In this document: piece by piece, positions 41,801 to 52,691 of the stretch
How positions within the stretch are numbered: the stretch's first letter is position 1
How the letters are laid out: the number at the start of each line of letters is the position of its first letter
Source of the DNA: Physella acuta
Taxonomy: Eukaryota > Mollusca > Gastropoda > Physidae
DNA: 64,000 bases
Direction of reading: 5' to 3'
Assembly (NCBI RefSeq): GCF_028476545.1
Contig: NW_026732982.1
Coordinates: 248,001-312,000, forward strand
The notes under the pieces: generated by a model
Seen by the model: the letters and a program-made list of their open reading frames with translations, nothing else
Database searches by the model: none
What the model was told of the DNA's origin: nothing
Made by a program: the position numbers and the translations under genes

Positions 41801-44800
41801 TGTGAAACAGGTTGCCGTCAATCAAAGTTATCACGTGCATCTTTTTTTAGTGCATCCAACCAATGTTGGAGCACAAAAATGTTGTACCATACAATTGTTG
41901 TATTCAATAAATGTTGTACCACAAAAAGTTGTACCACACTTTTAATGTTGTACCACAAATGTACCAAAAATGTTGTACCACACAAATGATGTACCCCACT
42001 TTTAATGTTGTACCACAAATGTACCATAAAATGTTGAACCACACTTTCAATGTTGTACCACAAATGTACCAAAAAATGTTGTACCACACAAATGATGTAT
42101 ACGACACACGTAAAAGGTTTTGTTGTGGTGAGACATTCGCCTTGTACTTTTGTACTTTTCCTGTTGTCCTGTTGTTGACACTCGCTGTCTCGTGCTGTCT
42201 AGTGTTGTCCTGTAGTTGGCAAGTGCTGTAGAATGCTGTCCCGTTGTCCTGTTGTTGACTCGTGCTGTCTAGTGCTGTCCTGTTGCTCTAAAACTACTGT
42301 TTCACTGGCCTTGACAATTTCCATGAAATTTGTTTACATTGTCAGATGTAAACACATTGACAGCCACATTTATTTTACAGTTTTTATCTTTAAAAAATCG
42401 AAATACAACTCGAAATGCATACATAAATTCAATTATATTCACATTTGAAAGATATATCATAGTAAATCCGTATAACTCCAAGGTAAATCTTGCAATCATT
42501 CACAATAAAAACTAGCGGTCTACTAACATTAACCACGGCTCATGTTGATAACTGTTCACATTTGAACTTTAACACGAGTATCTGTCATGTGACTTGATCA
42601 TGTCGCAGTCAACTAATGCTCAGTCAACGCTCGGATTTGTCGGAGTTTTAACCACTTCCATCGTACCTTCAACTTTTTTTAGTGCGCTGCACGTATTAAG
42701 CTAATCTCTCCGTACCTTCAACTTTTTATCGTGCCGCACGCATTAAGCTAATCTCACTCAACCGTCACTTTAATTCAATCAAATGTCAGAAAAAAATTAG
42801 CAGAGAATTTTCTAAAACAAATTAAAACTCTCCCGAATAAAGCTCAGAAATCCCTGAATAAATCATCAAACCCCCAGATAAATCATCCAGATCCGAATAT
42901 AAATCACCTTAATAATCGCGCGTAGAATTACCATTTTAAACGAGCATAAAAATAAAATAAACTACCCCCCCCCCCCCCCCCCCCCTGCCACTCGCCGCCT
43001 GAATAAATTATCCCCAAAAACCTACATCAGAATGCAACATAAAACCTATCTGTACATCTTCGGTAGGGCCCATTTGAAGTACTCACACATCACCAACCTG
43101 ACAAATAAAACCATCAGTACACTACGTGATTAAATCCAACCAAATCCCACCCTTCAATTATCCCAGGCCACGCCTGTATCTCCAACACTAACAATGACAG
43201 CCAACACTGCACATTACCCACACCACGCCCTGTGTTGTGTTTGTAACACAACACAAAAACCACGCCCCGACCCCCAACATAACACATGACCCACGCCCCG
43301 ACCCCTAACATAACACAAGACCCACGCCCCGACCCCCAACATAACACATGACCAACGCCACGACCCATAGCAGTACACATGATTCCGACCCCTAACGATT
43401 CACATGGCCCACGCCCAGACCCCCACCATAACACATGACCCACGCCCCGACCCCTAACAGTTCACATGACCCACGCCCCGACCCCCAACATAACACATGA
43501 CCCACGCCCCGACCCCTAACAGTTCACATGACCCACGCCCCGACCCCTAACAGTTCACATGACCCACGCCCCGACCCCCACCATAACACATGACCCACGC
43601 CCCGACCCCTAACAGTTCACATGACCCACGCCCCGACCCCAACCATAACACACGACCCACGCCCCGACCCCACCATAACACGTGTCCCACGCCCCGACCC
43701 CAACCATAACACATGACCCACGCCCCGACCCCTAACAATTCACATGACCCACGCCCCGACCCCACCATAACACGTGTCCCACGCCCCGACCCCAACCATA
43801 ACACATGACCCACGCCCCGACCCCTAACAGTTCACATGACCCACGCCCCGACCCCCAACATAACACGTGTCCCACAGCAGTACACATGACCCACGCTCAG
43901 ACCCCCTCCCCCACCCCTACGTGTGTACCATTCCACTTGACCTCCTCCACCCCCACCCCCAGACCTGAAGATCAAATCACTATATCACCCATTGTCTACA
44001 ACTACGTCACATAATTTCTTATTCATTTGAATTTAGAGATCAGCCCGACCGTGTTTGATTGTGTCCGTTACAATCCAACAATCCTCGCTCAATCATTACA
44101 TCACGACCCCAGTCTCCCACCAACAATAGTACTCAGCTGGTAGCCCCGCCCACGGGCCTTACGTCGATGGTCTATTGTTGCATCCAACCAACAACAACAT
44201 ACAATTTTTTACATCATAACCCTTGCAATGAATAAATAAATACTTGTTCTGATTTCTCGATAAGGTTATAACTAAGCTACCTTTACGTGATGGATTTTTG
44301 CGCTACTAACTCGTACATGTCGATTTAGCTAGTTTCACATGCTAAATATGTTGCAGCGATTGGTTGATACTTTTGAAATGTCTCGTATGACCCCAGACCC
44401 TCCTCTATTTCTTATGTTATGATTGTATTGAATAACGACTTACGTTTCTTGTTTAATGACCCACCGTTCTGTTACTTATCTGGTCCGTTTCATATTGAAT
44501 GTATGTTGAATCAACTCCTACCGTATGTTGAAAATTCTCCGCCCGCATATTCCTGTATGTTGATACCGCTTCTCTCGTACATTTGTATATGTTGAAACAG
44601 CTCTCCCAGTAGATAGACATAACATGTTGATACTGTTTCCTCCCCTACATTTATATGTGTTGATACCACTCCTCGCGTATAGAAATAAAGTTCCCTTTTC
44701 GAACCTGACTGTCCTAGGGGCAAGTGAAGTAGAGTTCACCTGTTTCTGTATATGAAAAGATAGTGTGGTCAGTACTACGACCAGCCGCTTTTACTTTCCC

Positions 44801-46533
44801 TAATGTGAGTTAGGTACCGATCATTGCTGTGTGGACTCAGGGACGTTCTATTGAATAAAACCCGGATTCGAACCCGAAACTTTCGCAGTCTAGCGCTCTA
44901 CCTCTTGACCACGCAGTCCCTCGTATATTAATATAAGTTGATATTTAATTAAGTATACTTAATTTCCAGTAAGGTATCCAGTCCCATATATTTATGGTGT
45001 CACCAATTTTTTTATCCTCTCATAGTATTGTGTAATGACCATATGCACCATTTTTCAAATGTTTCTTGTATAACAACTGTATTTTTCCTACAAATATATC
45101 CTGTGTGATACATACTGCCGGTGTAATAAACACGCCCCCCTCCCCGTCTAACCCCCAGGTACGGTGTTGTTATAGCCGCTGTGGTGGCCTCGACCTTGAC
45201 CCTGGCATTGAACAGCTACCGGCGGATGGTTGACCCTCGGGTTGTGAAAGTTCTTGAGGCGGGGACGGCGGAGGAGAGCGTGGTCAAGCAGGACGGGGTC
45301 AAGCCGGACGAGACCGTGCCGACACGGGTCCCAGGTCTCAAGAAACCCGAGGTCAGCATAAAGCCGCACCCTCTGGCCATCAAGGAACTGCCAGACGGCG
45401 AGCAGAAGCTGCCCTACCCTGACCCCTGCTACGACCCGCGTCGAATGACACACGAAGATGGCGGCTACGACTTGCGGAAAATCCCACTCGAAAATGGTAA
45501 TTACAACTTACGCACCGTGCAAATGGAAAACGACGGGTACGATCTAAGAAAAATGTCTTATGTTGATAGCGGATATGACGTAAGAAAAAAGCCATACGTG
45601 GATAACGGATACGATGTTCGTATGTCTGTTCCTTACGACTACGATGAGACGAGGCAAGATGGCGGCGAGATGACACACCACGTGGTACAGGGCGAGGGGG
45701 GCAACTACCCGCGGTACACCGATGTCGCTGACCATGACGTCATGTACCAGCGCTACCCGGAGCAGCCGTGCACCCTCAAGCTCCGTGACCTTGACATTGC
45801 TCTGGGCGGGCTTGGGGTGTATGACGGCAACACCAGGTACACGGAGGAGGGCAAGTTCTCGCTCAAGGACGTTCCTCTCTGCCGGGGATACAACAGCCCC
45901 GTCAGGTATCCTAGCAACGGAGCAAGGTTAAAGGACGGGGAACTCTACACGGGTCAAGGTCAGGGTCAAGGTTTCATCGGCCAGCCTCGGTACCCCGAGG
46001 GGTCAGAGAGCTACGACCGAGAGGACGATGACCTCAGGTATGCCGCGGACAACACGTGCGACTGGAACGAGATGAACGGAGACGGCCGGTCTGGCTTGGA
46101 CCGGACCACGGGCCGCTGGGACAAGGACCCGTACGGCCCGCGGAGGGACCAGGACAAGGACCCGTACGGCCCGCGGAGGGACCAGGACAAGGACCCGTAC
46201 GGCCCGCGGAGGGACCAGGTGTACAGCAACTCGAGGGGACGGGACGAGCCCCGGGCCACCGAGATGTCCCCCGGCCAGAGGAGATACACAGACGTGCACC
46301 GCCAGGAGGGCGCCCCGAACTTCTACACCCCGGCCAGGAAATCTAACCACGACCTGGAGGGGGTGGCGGAGCAGGCCATGGCGGGGGGCGGGCAGGACAA
46401 GAGGAGGTCACGTGATCAGTGTGGGGACGGAGCAGCCGGCAGGAATACCGGCATCCGGGAGAAAAAAAATCTGGCCACCCTGGAAGATACCATGCGAACG
46501 TTGACCAGTTTGAGAGACTCCCTCAGAGAGTGA
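35883..46533 (+). CDS. Four-pass membrane protein with long repetitive cytoplasmic tail (exons 35883-36001, 36601-36778, 37995-38164, 45159-46533)
   Basis: Four exons join in phase (split Glu codon, phase 0, split Arg codon) at GT-AG sites to give about 613 residues. The ATG at 35883 is preceded directly by an in-frame TAA, so it is the likely start. Hydrophobic segments lie at about residues 47-63, 74-94, 100-124 and 158-175. A short N-terminal region and a glycosylation sequon NGT (64-66) between segments 1 and 2 suggest N-in topology. From about 180 the tail is polar, with many Asp, Arg, Tyr and Pro. It has six Tyr spaced exactly 12 residues apart (247 to 307) in Y-D/N-x-R contexts, and three identical copies of DKDPYGPRRDQ (477-509). 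I do not recognise the family; a membrane scaffold or junction-type role would be a guess. A possible AATAAA poly(A) signal lies near 46785. Introns are 599, 1216 and 6994 nt and all contain minisatellites at their splice sites. Confidence 0.75.
36340..36600 (+). repeat. 25-bp minisatellite containing the exon 2 splice acceptor
   Basis: Ten units of ACCATGTATTTGGTATCGTC plus CATAG. The last unit reads ACCATGTACTTGGTATCGTC plus CGCAG and is the genuine acceptor, so every unit carries a related YAG. Confidence 0.92.
36601..36778 (+). CDS. Four-pass protein exon 2: membrane segments 1 and 2
   Basis: The exon follows TCCGCAG and ends AACATGGACGGGAAG|GTGAGC. It completes a Glu codon and codes 59 more residues, including VVFILVCTGFLSFIVLY and VLVYCVIYCTWVTMCLPW. 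This hydrophobic frame is the only one that fits the neighbouring exons. Confidence 0.78.
36765..36915 (+). repeat. 49-bp repeat of the exon 2 end and donor, three copies
   Basis: ATGGACGGGAAG|GTGAGCTC at 36767 recurs at 36816 and 36865 (the third copy has GGGAGGGTGAGC). The intronic half ends ACTAATTAGGGAACTTCCGG. Confidence 0.93.
37085..37185. repeat. Degenerate (CTAGGG)n, telomere-like
   Basis: About 12 GGGCTA units with GGTCTA and GTGTTAGG variants in intron 2 of the four-pass gene. The animal telomere repeat is TTAGGG, so this may be a decayed interstitial telomeric tract or unrelated. The rest of the intron to 37994 is unique sequence without an exon. Confidence 0.55.
37995..38164 (+). 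CDS. Four-pass protein exon 3: membrane segment 3
   Basis: The acceptor is CTGACCCCAG and the donor is AACATCAG|GTAAGG. The 170-nt exon codes VLALVAGVVFRLFAADVGVL and a basic loop (RGHRHILHRGLRMK), ending in GYNI plus two bases of an Arg codon. The exon end and its donor are the founder sequence of the following 22-bp array. Confidence 0.78.
38150..41245 (+). repeat. 22/32-bp minisatellite made of the exon 3 end and splice donor
   Basis: About 135-140 units of TATAACATCAG|GTAAGGCTGTC follow the real exon 3 donor. A 32-bp variant adds TGCTGCTGGC, which is also from the exon end (CTGTCTGCTGCTGGATATAA). Nearly every unit keeps CAG|GTAAGG. Rare variant blocks (TCTGCTGCTGTCTATAACAT then GGTTAGG and GTTTATAAC) recur 988 bp apart, a higher-order repeat. 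Confidence 0.97.
41310..41537 (-). mobile_element. tRNA-derived SINE, copy 2
   Basis: Read on the minus strand: head GGACGGCGTGGTCGGATGGT, AGAGCACACGACT, B-box region GCGAGTTTGAAACC, core AGCTCTAATGGGTACCTGAC, AAAGTAAAGGCGGC, tail AACTTCACTTGTCCC. Not a functional tRNA: the fold is not preserved after the head. Confidence 0.75.
41560..41740. repeat. 46-bp tandem repeat, four copies
   Basis: ACTAATCTCGCACTGGCTAC plus TGATCTAAGTACAGTAGCTA, in intron 3 of the four-pass gene. Confidence 0.9.
41880..42300. repeat. 60-bp repeat, then TGTTGTCCTGTTGTTGAC repeat
   Basis: Three or so copies of a CCACACTTTTAATGTTGTAC / CACAAATGTACCAAAAATGT unit to 42095, then degenerate GTGCTGTCTAGTGCTGTCCT units to about 42300. 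Confidence 0.85.
42301..43235. other. Intron 3 unique sequence
   Basis: No exon was found. A C run lies at 42965-42985, and a small duplication (TCCGTACCTTCAACTTTTT region) lies at 42660-42745. Confidence 0.4.
43240..43905. repeat. 31-bp minisatellite
   Basis: About 20 units of ACATGACCCACGCCCCGACC plus CC(T/A)AACA(G/T)TTC or CCAACCATAAC. Frames on both strands are artefacts. Confidence 0.93.
44480..44690. repeat. Imperfect TATGTTGATACCGCTTCTCT repeat
   Basis: About six degenerate units of 30-36 bp in intron 3. The part before it (43906-44480) shows nothing. Confidence 0.7.
44688..44920 (-). mobile_element. tRNA-derived SINE, copy 3
   Basis: Best-preserved copy. On the minus strand the A box is TGGTCAAGAGGTAGAGCGCT and the B box GGGTTCGAATCC; the core GGTACCTAACTCACATTAGG and AAAGTAAAAGCGGCTGG follow; the tail is GAACTCTACTTCACTTGCCC. 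The tail stretch AGTTCCCTTTTC recurs at 52098. Confidence 0.85.
45159..46533 (+). CDS. Four-pass protein exon 4: membrane segment 4 and cytoplasmic tail
   Basis: The acceptor is CTAACCCCCAG at 45148-45158. The first base completes Arg156. YGVVIAAVVASTLTLAL is the fourth membrane segment and about 435 polar residues follow to TGA at 46531-46533. The exon is GC-rich against an AT-rich background, as expected for real coding sequence. It holds the 12-residue YDxR series at 45430-45612 and the 33-bp coding repeat at 46120-46218. Confidence 0.8.
46120..46218 (+). repeat. Coding 33-bp repeat, three identical copies
   Basis: Three consecutive copies of a 33-nt unit encode DKDPYGPRRDQ each time, in frame, inside the tail of the four-pass protein. 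The copies are identical at the DNA level, so the duplication is recent or kept uniform by conversion. Confidence 0.95.
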
Positions 46534-47150
46534 TCTCCCTCTCAAATGTCAGCTAAGCTAGAGACGTCGGGTAGCATGGCAAGGGACATAATCCTAACGG
46601 ATGGTTTCTCTATAGGATGGTATTTTTATAGTGTTTGGTGTCTGCGCGTGTGTAGTTGTTCACTTATGTTGACAGCGCACTGTGAAACACGCACCTTTGT
46701 TATGCCACACAAATAGTGGGTATAGACACATACGTATACAGACACCGTAGTGCTCAGTGGCAGGGAGATAACTCGTTGAGTGCAGAATAAACTAACAGCA
46801 CACGATTTGGCTCAGTTCTATGTAGTTCCCGGACAGCAGTACAAAATTTTTAAATTTTCATTTTTTATTTTTGTGTTTTGGATTGTTTTTTGGCTAAATT
46901 TTTTTTTTTTTACACAGTTTACTGTGATTATGTATTTTTAAATTGAGACATTCAAAGTTTTCAGCTATTCAATTGGTAAAATACTTTGTGTTAACATTAA
47001 TTTTTGTAAAAAAAGAATAATGGATTATGCTTGTTAAAATAAAATAGATTGTATTCTGATAACGTTTTGTTACACATCTCTAATGGCTACTTTGGAAAAA
47101 TATTTTAAAAATAATAATAGCTCAACTCAATAACATCGATAGTTCTTTTC
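46534..47150 (+). other. Probable 3' UTR of the four-pass gene
   Basis: AATAAA at about 46785 (GCAGAATAAACTAAC) is a plausible poly(A) signal. AT-rich sequence without a gene follows. Confidence 0.45.
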
Positions 47151-47960
47151 GAGCTAGAGTTGCACACATTGTTTTACAAGAGGGAATAGTAGAGTTGTAC
47201 ACATTGTTTTACATGGGATAATAGTAGAGTTGTACACATTGTTTTACATGGGGGAATAGTAGAGTTGTACACATTGTTTTACATGGGGGAATAGTAGAGT
47301 TGTACACATTGTTTTACATGGGATAATAGTAGAGTTGTACACATTGTTTTACATGGGATAATAGTAGAGTTGTACACATTGTTTTACATGGGGGAATAGT
47401 ACAGTTGTACACATTGTTTTACAATGGGAATAGTAGAGTTGTACACATTGTTTTACAGGGGAATAGTAGAGTTGTACACATTGTTTTACAGGGGGAATAG
47501 TAGAGTTGTACACATTGTTTTACAGGGGGAATAGTAGAGTTGTACATATTGTTTTACAGGGGGAATAGTAGAGTTGTACACATTGTTTTACAGGGGGGAA
47601 TAGTAGAGTTGTACACATTGTTTTACAGGGGAATAGTAGAGTTGTACACATTGTTTTACAGGGGGAATAGTACAGTTGTACACATTGTTTTACATGGGGG
47701 AATAGTAGAGTTGTACACATTGTTTTACATGGGGGAATAGTACAGTTGTACACATTGTTTTACATGGGGGAATAGTAGAGTTGTACACATTGTTTTCAAA
47801 GGGGAATAGTAGAGTTGTACACATTGTTTTACATGGGGAATAGTAGAGTTGTACCCATTGTTTTACATGGGGGAATAGTAGAGTTGTACACATTGTTTTA
47901 CATGGGGGAATAGTAGAGTTGTACACATTGCTTTACAGGGGAATAGTAGTGTTGTACACA
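47150..47960. repeat. 36-bp minisatellite
   Basis: About 22 units of TAGAGTTGTACACATTGTTT plus TACATGGGGGAATAG. Small indels in the G run shift the period by one or two bases. Confidence 0.95.
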
Positions 47961-48155
47961 TCAGTCAGTTAACTTTACTTCAGTCAGTCAACTTTACCTC
48001 AGTCAGTTACATCAGTGAATCAACTTTACATCAATAAGTCAACTTAATATCAGTCAACTATACATATTGTATGATCACCATTTTGTATGACCAACATTTT
48101 GTATGACAAACATTTTGTATGACAAACATTTTGTATGACCAACAGACATGAAGAA
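47961..48155. repeat. Short degenerate repeats
   Basis: CAGTCAGTCAACTTTACATC units, then four units of ACCAACATTTTGTATGAC. Confidence 0.75.
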
Positions 48156-48263
48156 CATGTTGCAAAAAAATAAATCTTACATGATAACATACACGTCTCA
48201 TAACACCTGACATAAATGTCAACTCAGTGATTTAGTATCAGTGCAGATGTCACTGATGTACAG

Positions 48264-48297
48264 CAGTGGCGGAACTAGGAAAAAAAAGGCGACATCG

Positions 48298-48391
<94 letters not shown>

Positions 48392-49660
48392 ATGTATTAG
48401 TTGACTGTCCTACTAAATTTTAAATTAATTGTCATTTGTCCCACTCGGGCAAGTATCCACTCGGGAAATCGGCCTTCGTGAAATCGGCCTTCGTGAAATC
48501 GGCCTTCGGGCAATCGGCCTTTGGGCAAACGGCATTCGGGCAAGTGTCTTTCGGTACGTTCGGCTCCCGCTCTCTTCTACCCGTCTAAATTGTGAAAAAA
48601 AAACACGCAATGTCAGGACTTCAATGTCAGGACTTCAATGTCAGGACTTCAATGTCAGGACTTCAATGTCAGGACTTCAATGTCAGGACTTCAATGTCAG
48701 GACTTCAATGTCAGGACTTCAATGTCAGGACTTCAATGTCAGGACTTCAATGTCAGGACTTCCGTATAAAGTAATTAAACACGGAGGTTTGAAATGTGTG
48801 TTATGGTTTCCTGTTCTTGCTTTATTCTTATTTTCCAACATTTATATTAATATTTTTGAACACATTTCTTCTTACATCTTTGTCATTCTTTAGTATACTT
48901 TGATTTAATAATATTAAGAGAAGATATTACATTTTAGTTTTCTTAGTAAAAACCTATTAAATTGAGTTTAAAATTATTATTTTTTATATTCAATAGTTTT
49001 TGTTAGTTACTGTAAAATAATCAGTAGTGAGGTGGATATTTAAAAAAAAAAAACAGTCTATCAAGGGGCAAAAATGAATTATTTTGTTTTTGGTTAGCTA
49101 AACGGCCTGGGTCCAATCACATAGCGGGGTCTGGCGTCATGGTAGTTCCGCCCCTGGTCTGGCGTCATGGTAGTTCCGCCCCTGGTCTGGCGTCATGCTA
49201 GTTCCGCCCCTGGTTTAGCGTCATGCTAGTTCCGCCCCTGGTCTGGGGGTATGCTAGTTCCGCCCCTGGTCTGGCGCCATGGTAGTTCCGCCCCTGGTCT
49301 GGCGTCATGGTAGTTCCGCCCCTGGTTTAGCGTCATGCTAGTTCCGCCCCTGGTCTGGCGTCATGCTAGTTCCGCCCCTGGTCTGGCGTCATGGTAGTTC
49401 CGCCCCTGGTCTGGCGTCATGCTAGTTCCGCCCCTGGTCTGGCGTCATGGTAGTTCCGCCCCTGGTCTGGCGACATGGTAGTTCCGCCCCTGGTCTGGCG
49501 TCATGGTAGTTCCGCCCCTGGTCTGGCGTCATGGTAGTTCCGCCCCTGGTTTAGCGTCATGCTAGTTCCGCCCCTGGTCTGGCGTCATAGTAGTTCCGCC
49601 CCTGGTTTAGCGTCATGCTAGTTCCGCCCCTGGTCTGGCGTCATGGTAGTTCCGCCCCTG
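48264..49660. mobile_element. Possible hAT-like element (family E) with an amplified right terminus
   Basis: It starts CAGTGGCGGAACTAGG and ends CTAGTTCCGCCCCTG-type sequence, an inverted-repeat pair. The flanks ATGTACAG and AAGTGTAG match at five of eight bases. The inside holds a (TA)n (48300-48385), a 15-bp AATCGGCCTTCGTGA repeat (48460-48545), a 14-bp AATGTCAGGACTTC array (48605-48765), AT-rich filler, and a 28-bp array of the right end. No transposase was seen. Confidence 0.5.
49120..49660. repeat. 28-bp minisatellite of transposon-end sequence
   Basis: About 19 units of GTAGTTCCGCCCCTGGTCTG plus GCGTCATG. The TAGTTCCGCCCCTG part is the inverse of the element's left end. Confidence 0.93.
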
Positions 49661-49756
49661 AAGTGTAGATGTAACAGTAGCACCATCCTGGTCCTAGTTT
49701 TAAAATACAGCTTTAACACTTTCATAGAACTGAAAACTTTTTTTTAAACAAAGTAA

Positions 49757-50486
49757 CTTCCTCTTCGTTCTTAATTAAGTATATGATGGAGGATTTAAAC
49801 AAGTCCAACTTCGTGTATGAACTGGACTGTGGTCTCCAGATCAGCGGGTGCCCCATATAGTTTTTCCTTGAGTGGGGTGTGTAGGGGCCAGTGTTAGGAT
49901 CGCGCCTGGTTGTACAAAGGGCAGTCCTGAAGGACGCGCTCCGTATTCTCCGGGGCCTTGACACAAGGGCATATTTCGCCACACCCAATTTTTAGTTTTT
50001 TATGCATGTGGCCTGTTCTGAGACTAAAGATTACGCATTGTTGGTTTCGTGTCAAATTGTAATATCCATCATCTTTTTTGTAGTGAGGGTGTGTGTCAGA
50101 CCACATTTGTGTTTTTTTTTTTTTATGATTCTTTTGATTTCTTTTGGGTGTAGTGAGATTTCTGGATGTTTTTTCTTTCGCCCAATTTTTGCCAGCTGGT
50201 CCGCGATCTCATTTCCTTGTATCTGGCAGTGGCCCGTGATCTACTGCAGCAGAATTCTGCTGCAGGTATTGTTTAACTTTTCAATGGCTGTCCTGAGTGA
50301 TTGGGTATAGGATTCTGGATTTTTTAGGGACTGCAGGACAGATTTAGCATCTGTGAGAAATACTATCTGACTATTTGGAGATTCAGGGTGTTCTGACAGA
50401 AGATTTGCTGCATGCTCTAAAGTTTCTTTTTCTGCTCTAAAATTGTCGGATAGGCTGCCTGTGGCTATTGACTTTTCTAAGCTTTA
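49757..50486 (-). mobile_element. LINE 3' fragment (RNase H and C-terminal region, I-like)
   Basis: On the minus strand: an RNase H-type GHCQIQGNEIADQLAK (50170-50235), then LTRNQQCVIFSLRTGH, ICPC, VLQDCPLYNQARS and a closing KLYGAP...VGLV near 49810. This order is typical of I/Nimb-like non-LTR retrotransposons. It is 5'-truncated and carries several stops and frame changes, so it is dead. Confidence 0.8.
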
Positions 50487-50598
50487 ACAAAGTAACGACT
50501 GCACTGGTTTCATGGCCGTCATCATTCGAATCAGATTTTACGTACCATGTAGAAAGGTAGAAACTAAATTTCAGCAACAATTTTACAGTCTTTACAGT

Positions 50599-50826
50599 CA
50601 GTGTTTCTTCCAGACTTTTTTCTCGGGGGGGGGGGGGGGAGGGGCACTTGAAATTTTCGGGGGGGGGGGGGGCGTAGACTTTCTACGGGGGAGGGGGGGG
50701 GGCGGACACTGTTAAAAGTATATATTTTCTATATAAATTATATACATTTCATTTCGTTCGGGGGGGGGGGGGGGGTCGGTAGAATCCCCCCCCCCCCCCC
50801 CGAAGAGATGCCTGGAAGAAACTCTG
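50599..50826. mobile_element. G-tract hAT-like MITE (family A), copy 3
   Basis: Left end CAGTGTTTCTTCCAGAC, right end GCCTGGAAGAAACTCTG, and an exact 8-bp duplication TTTACAGT (50591-50598, 50827-50834). Four G/C runs of 10 or more. Confidence 0.93.
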
Positions 50827-50834
50827 TTTACAGT

Positions 50835-52600
50835 GTGAAATGATTGTTGTCAATTATTTAAAAGAAAAGCCAAACAAGGTTTTAAATTTACAAAAACAAG
50901 GAACATTTGGCTACACGATGATGAAAAAACTGGGCGACCAGACCGCAAAGTATGGTGGAAAAAAAAAACCAATAGAAAAATTCATATAATCTCACACTTG
51001 TGTTTGATGGAAAATTCTACTGCTTCACTCAACTAACCCCTCATACTCTGAGTTTTATTTAACTTATTCAAAAACAATTTGTTTAAATAAAATCGATGAA
51101 TATTCATAAATTAAATACCCAGCTTTAAAAAAATGTCATTAATTTAAAATATTTTTTTGAAGCTACTAATACGTCACATTATCAGTTTTTATCTTAAGGG
51201 TACTTAATTCTTGACTTAAATGAGTCTAAATCAACCACATCGTAACTCATCAGCGTGAAATAAAAAAAAAATTAAATATTTTTAAAGCCCCATTTTTCAA
51301 TAGAAAGTCGCCAGCTGTTTTGATATCACCAAACACATCAGTGATGGTAGGAGCCAGCCCCAGCAGTAAAGAATTTCAAATCCCTGGCTGTCAGAGCGAG
51401 GCTTCCATACATCACAGACTGCGGCTCACAGAGATAAGCACAACATATGTGTCACCGGGGTTGGGACAAAAATATAACAAGAATCATTTTTTTGATCATT
51501 CAACAGATAATCAGCTGTCAGACCCGAACTTTACCAATCACTAGCAGCAGTAAACGCTACCTGCATTCATTTATTTGAGCTTTAATGAAATTATGCAAAA
51601 CTTGTAAACTTGACCGTTATTCATTAACATAACTGCATTCATTATACATCCCAGAATTCTTTTTGAAATACCATCAAGTTTTGATCGTGAAGTGCTTCAT
51701 TGGATTGATTTAGTGAATGGGGATCAAGTTCAGGTTGACCTAGTTTTTCTGTAGATTTCAAGATAAGCCGATACAATCGGCTAACACAACGCCCATGTAT
51801 TACTATTGCAACTTTGTTCCGAATAGAAAGAGGGCACAACAAATCCAGCAACTTAAGATCCATATACAAAGGCGGAACCAAACTCGTGTTAGTCCTTTAT
51901 ACAATGGACTTATGGATGTGTTAGACAGGGGACGAGACTCTTGGATGCTATATAAATTCAACAGGGGACGTCTCACACGAATGCTCTTTAAACAGGGGAC
52001 TGAACGCAGGGTAGGCTTGTTCACTACCACCTATAAATAAACCAGCAGTGTAATAATAAGGACTTCCAAAATTTATGTTTTTATATTTATTTAAGTTCCC
52101 TTTTCAAGACATGAGGCAGTTGAAGTAGAGTTTACATGTTTCATAGATATTTATATCCAACCATAATCATTAAGGTTTCGCTGCCTTATTACTACAGACA
52201 CATTTCATAGTGTCATAAAAAGAAAAATTATTAACAACAAACATCTGGACTATAAAAGCAACAATACAAATATTTAATTACAAGAAATGTATTGTATTTT
52301 TTTATGATTGGTTAGTAAATCACATTGATCTCTTACTGTACAAGTTCAAACATTTTGATCAGGTTTCAATATTTTTCAAAAATAAAAATAAAAAAAACTT
52401 TCAACAGTCAAGGCAAGTGTTTTATATTTTTTGATCTTGTATGCCTTAAAATGACTCCTAATATTTCCTACAAACTACCCTAAACTTTGAGAACCACTGT
52501 GACATGAGCCTGAGTTTTGACTGTAATTAAATGAATGACCCACAGAAGAAAATATTAGACATTCATAGGACCAAAAGACCAAAAGACCAACACTTTGACA
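50835..52600. other. Intergenic sequence
   Basis: No supported exon. A balanced-composition stretch at 51310-51480 keeps a plus-strand frame (51320-51544) but has no recognisable domain. A SINE tail fragment (AGTTCCCTTTTCAAGACATG) lies at 52095-52142. Confidence 0.35.
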
Positions 52601-52604
52601 GCTT

Positions 52605-52691
52605 TCACTTACGACCCTGGTTCCAGGAAGATCTGCCCTTGTGGTAGAAACACTGACCATGTTTTACAAGACAGCATGGTGTCTTGACACT
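52605..52691 (+). mobile_element. LINE remnant cut by a MITE
   Basis: GSRKICPCGRNTDHVLQDS on the plus strand is the same zinc-knuckle-like C-terminal motif as in the LINE at 49.9 kb. A family A MITE begins directly after it at 52692. Confidence 0.55.

Noticed and set aside
42113-42515. Frames around 42.1-42.5 kb in intron 3
   Set aside because: Overlapping frames occur on both strands in AT-rich sequence; none fits the four-pass protein's splice phase with good sites.
44870-44920. Stand-alone tRNA gene on the minus strand
   Set aside because: A and B boxes are good, but no 3' acceptor stem closes and the sequence continues into the SINE core shared with two other loci.
45148-46350. Minus-strand frames opposite the four-pass gene exon 4
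   Set aside because: GC-rich coding sequence opens antisense frames; the plus frame has the splice phase, TM segment and repeats.
51310-51544. Possible exon on either strand (minus SVMYGSLALTARDLKFF; plus GCQSEASIHHRLRLTEI)
   Set aside because: Composition is coding-like but no domain was recognised, the minus frame is flanked by stops, and no splice partner could be placed.
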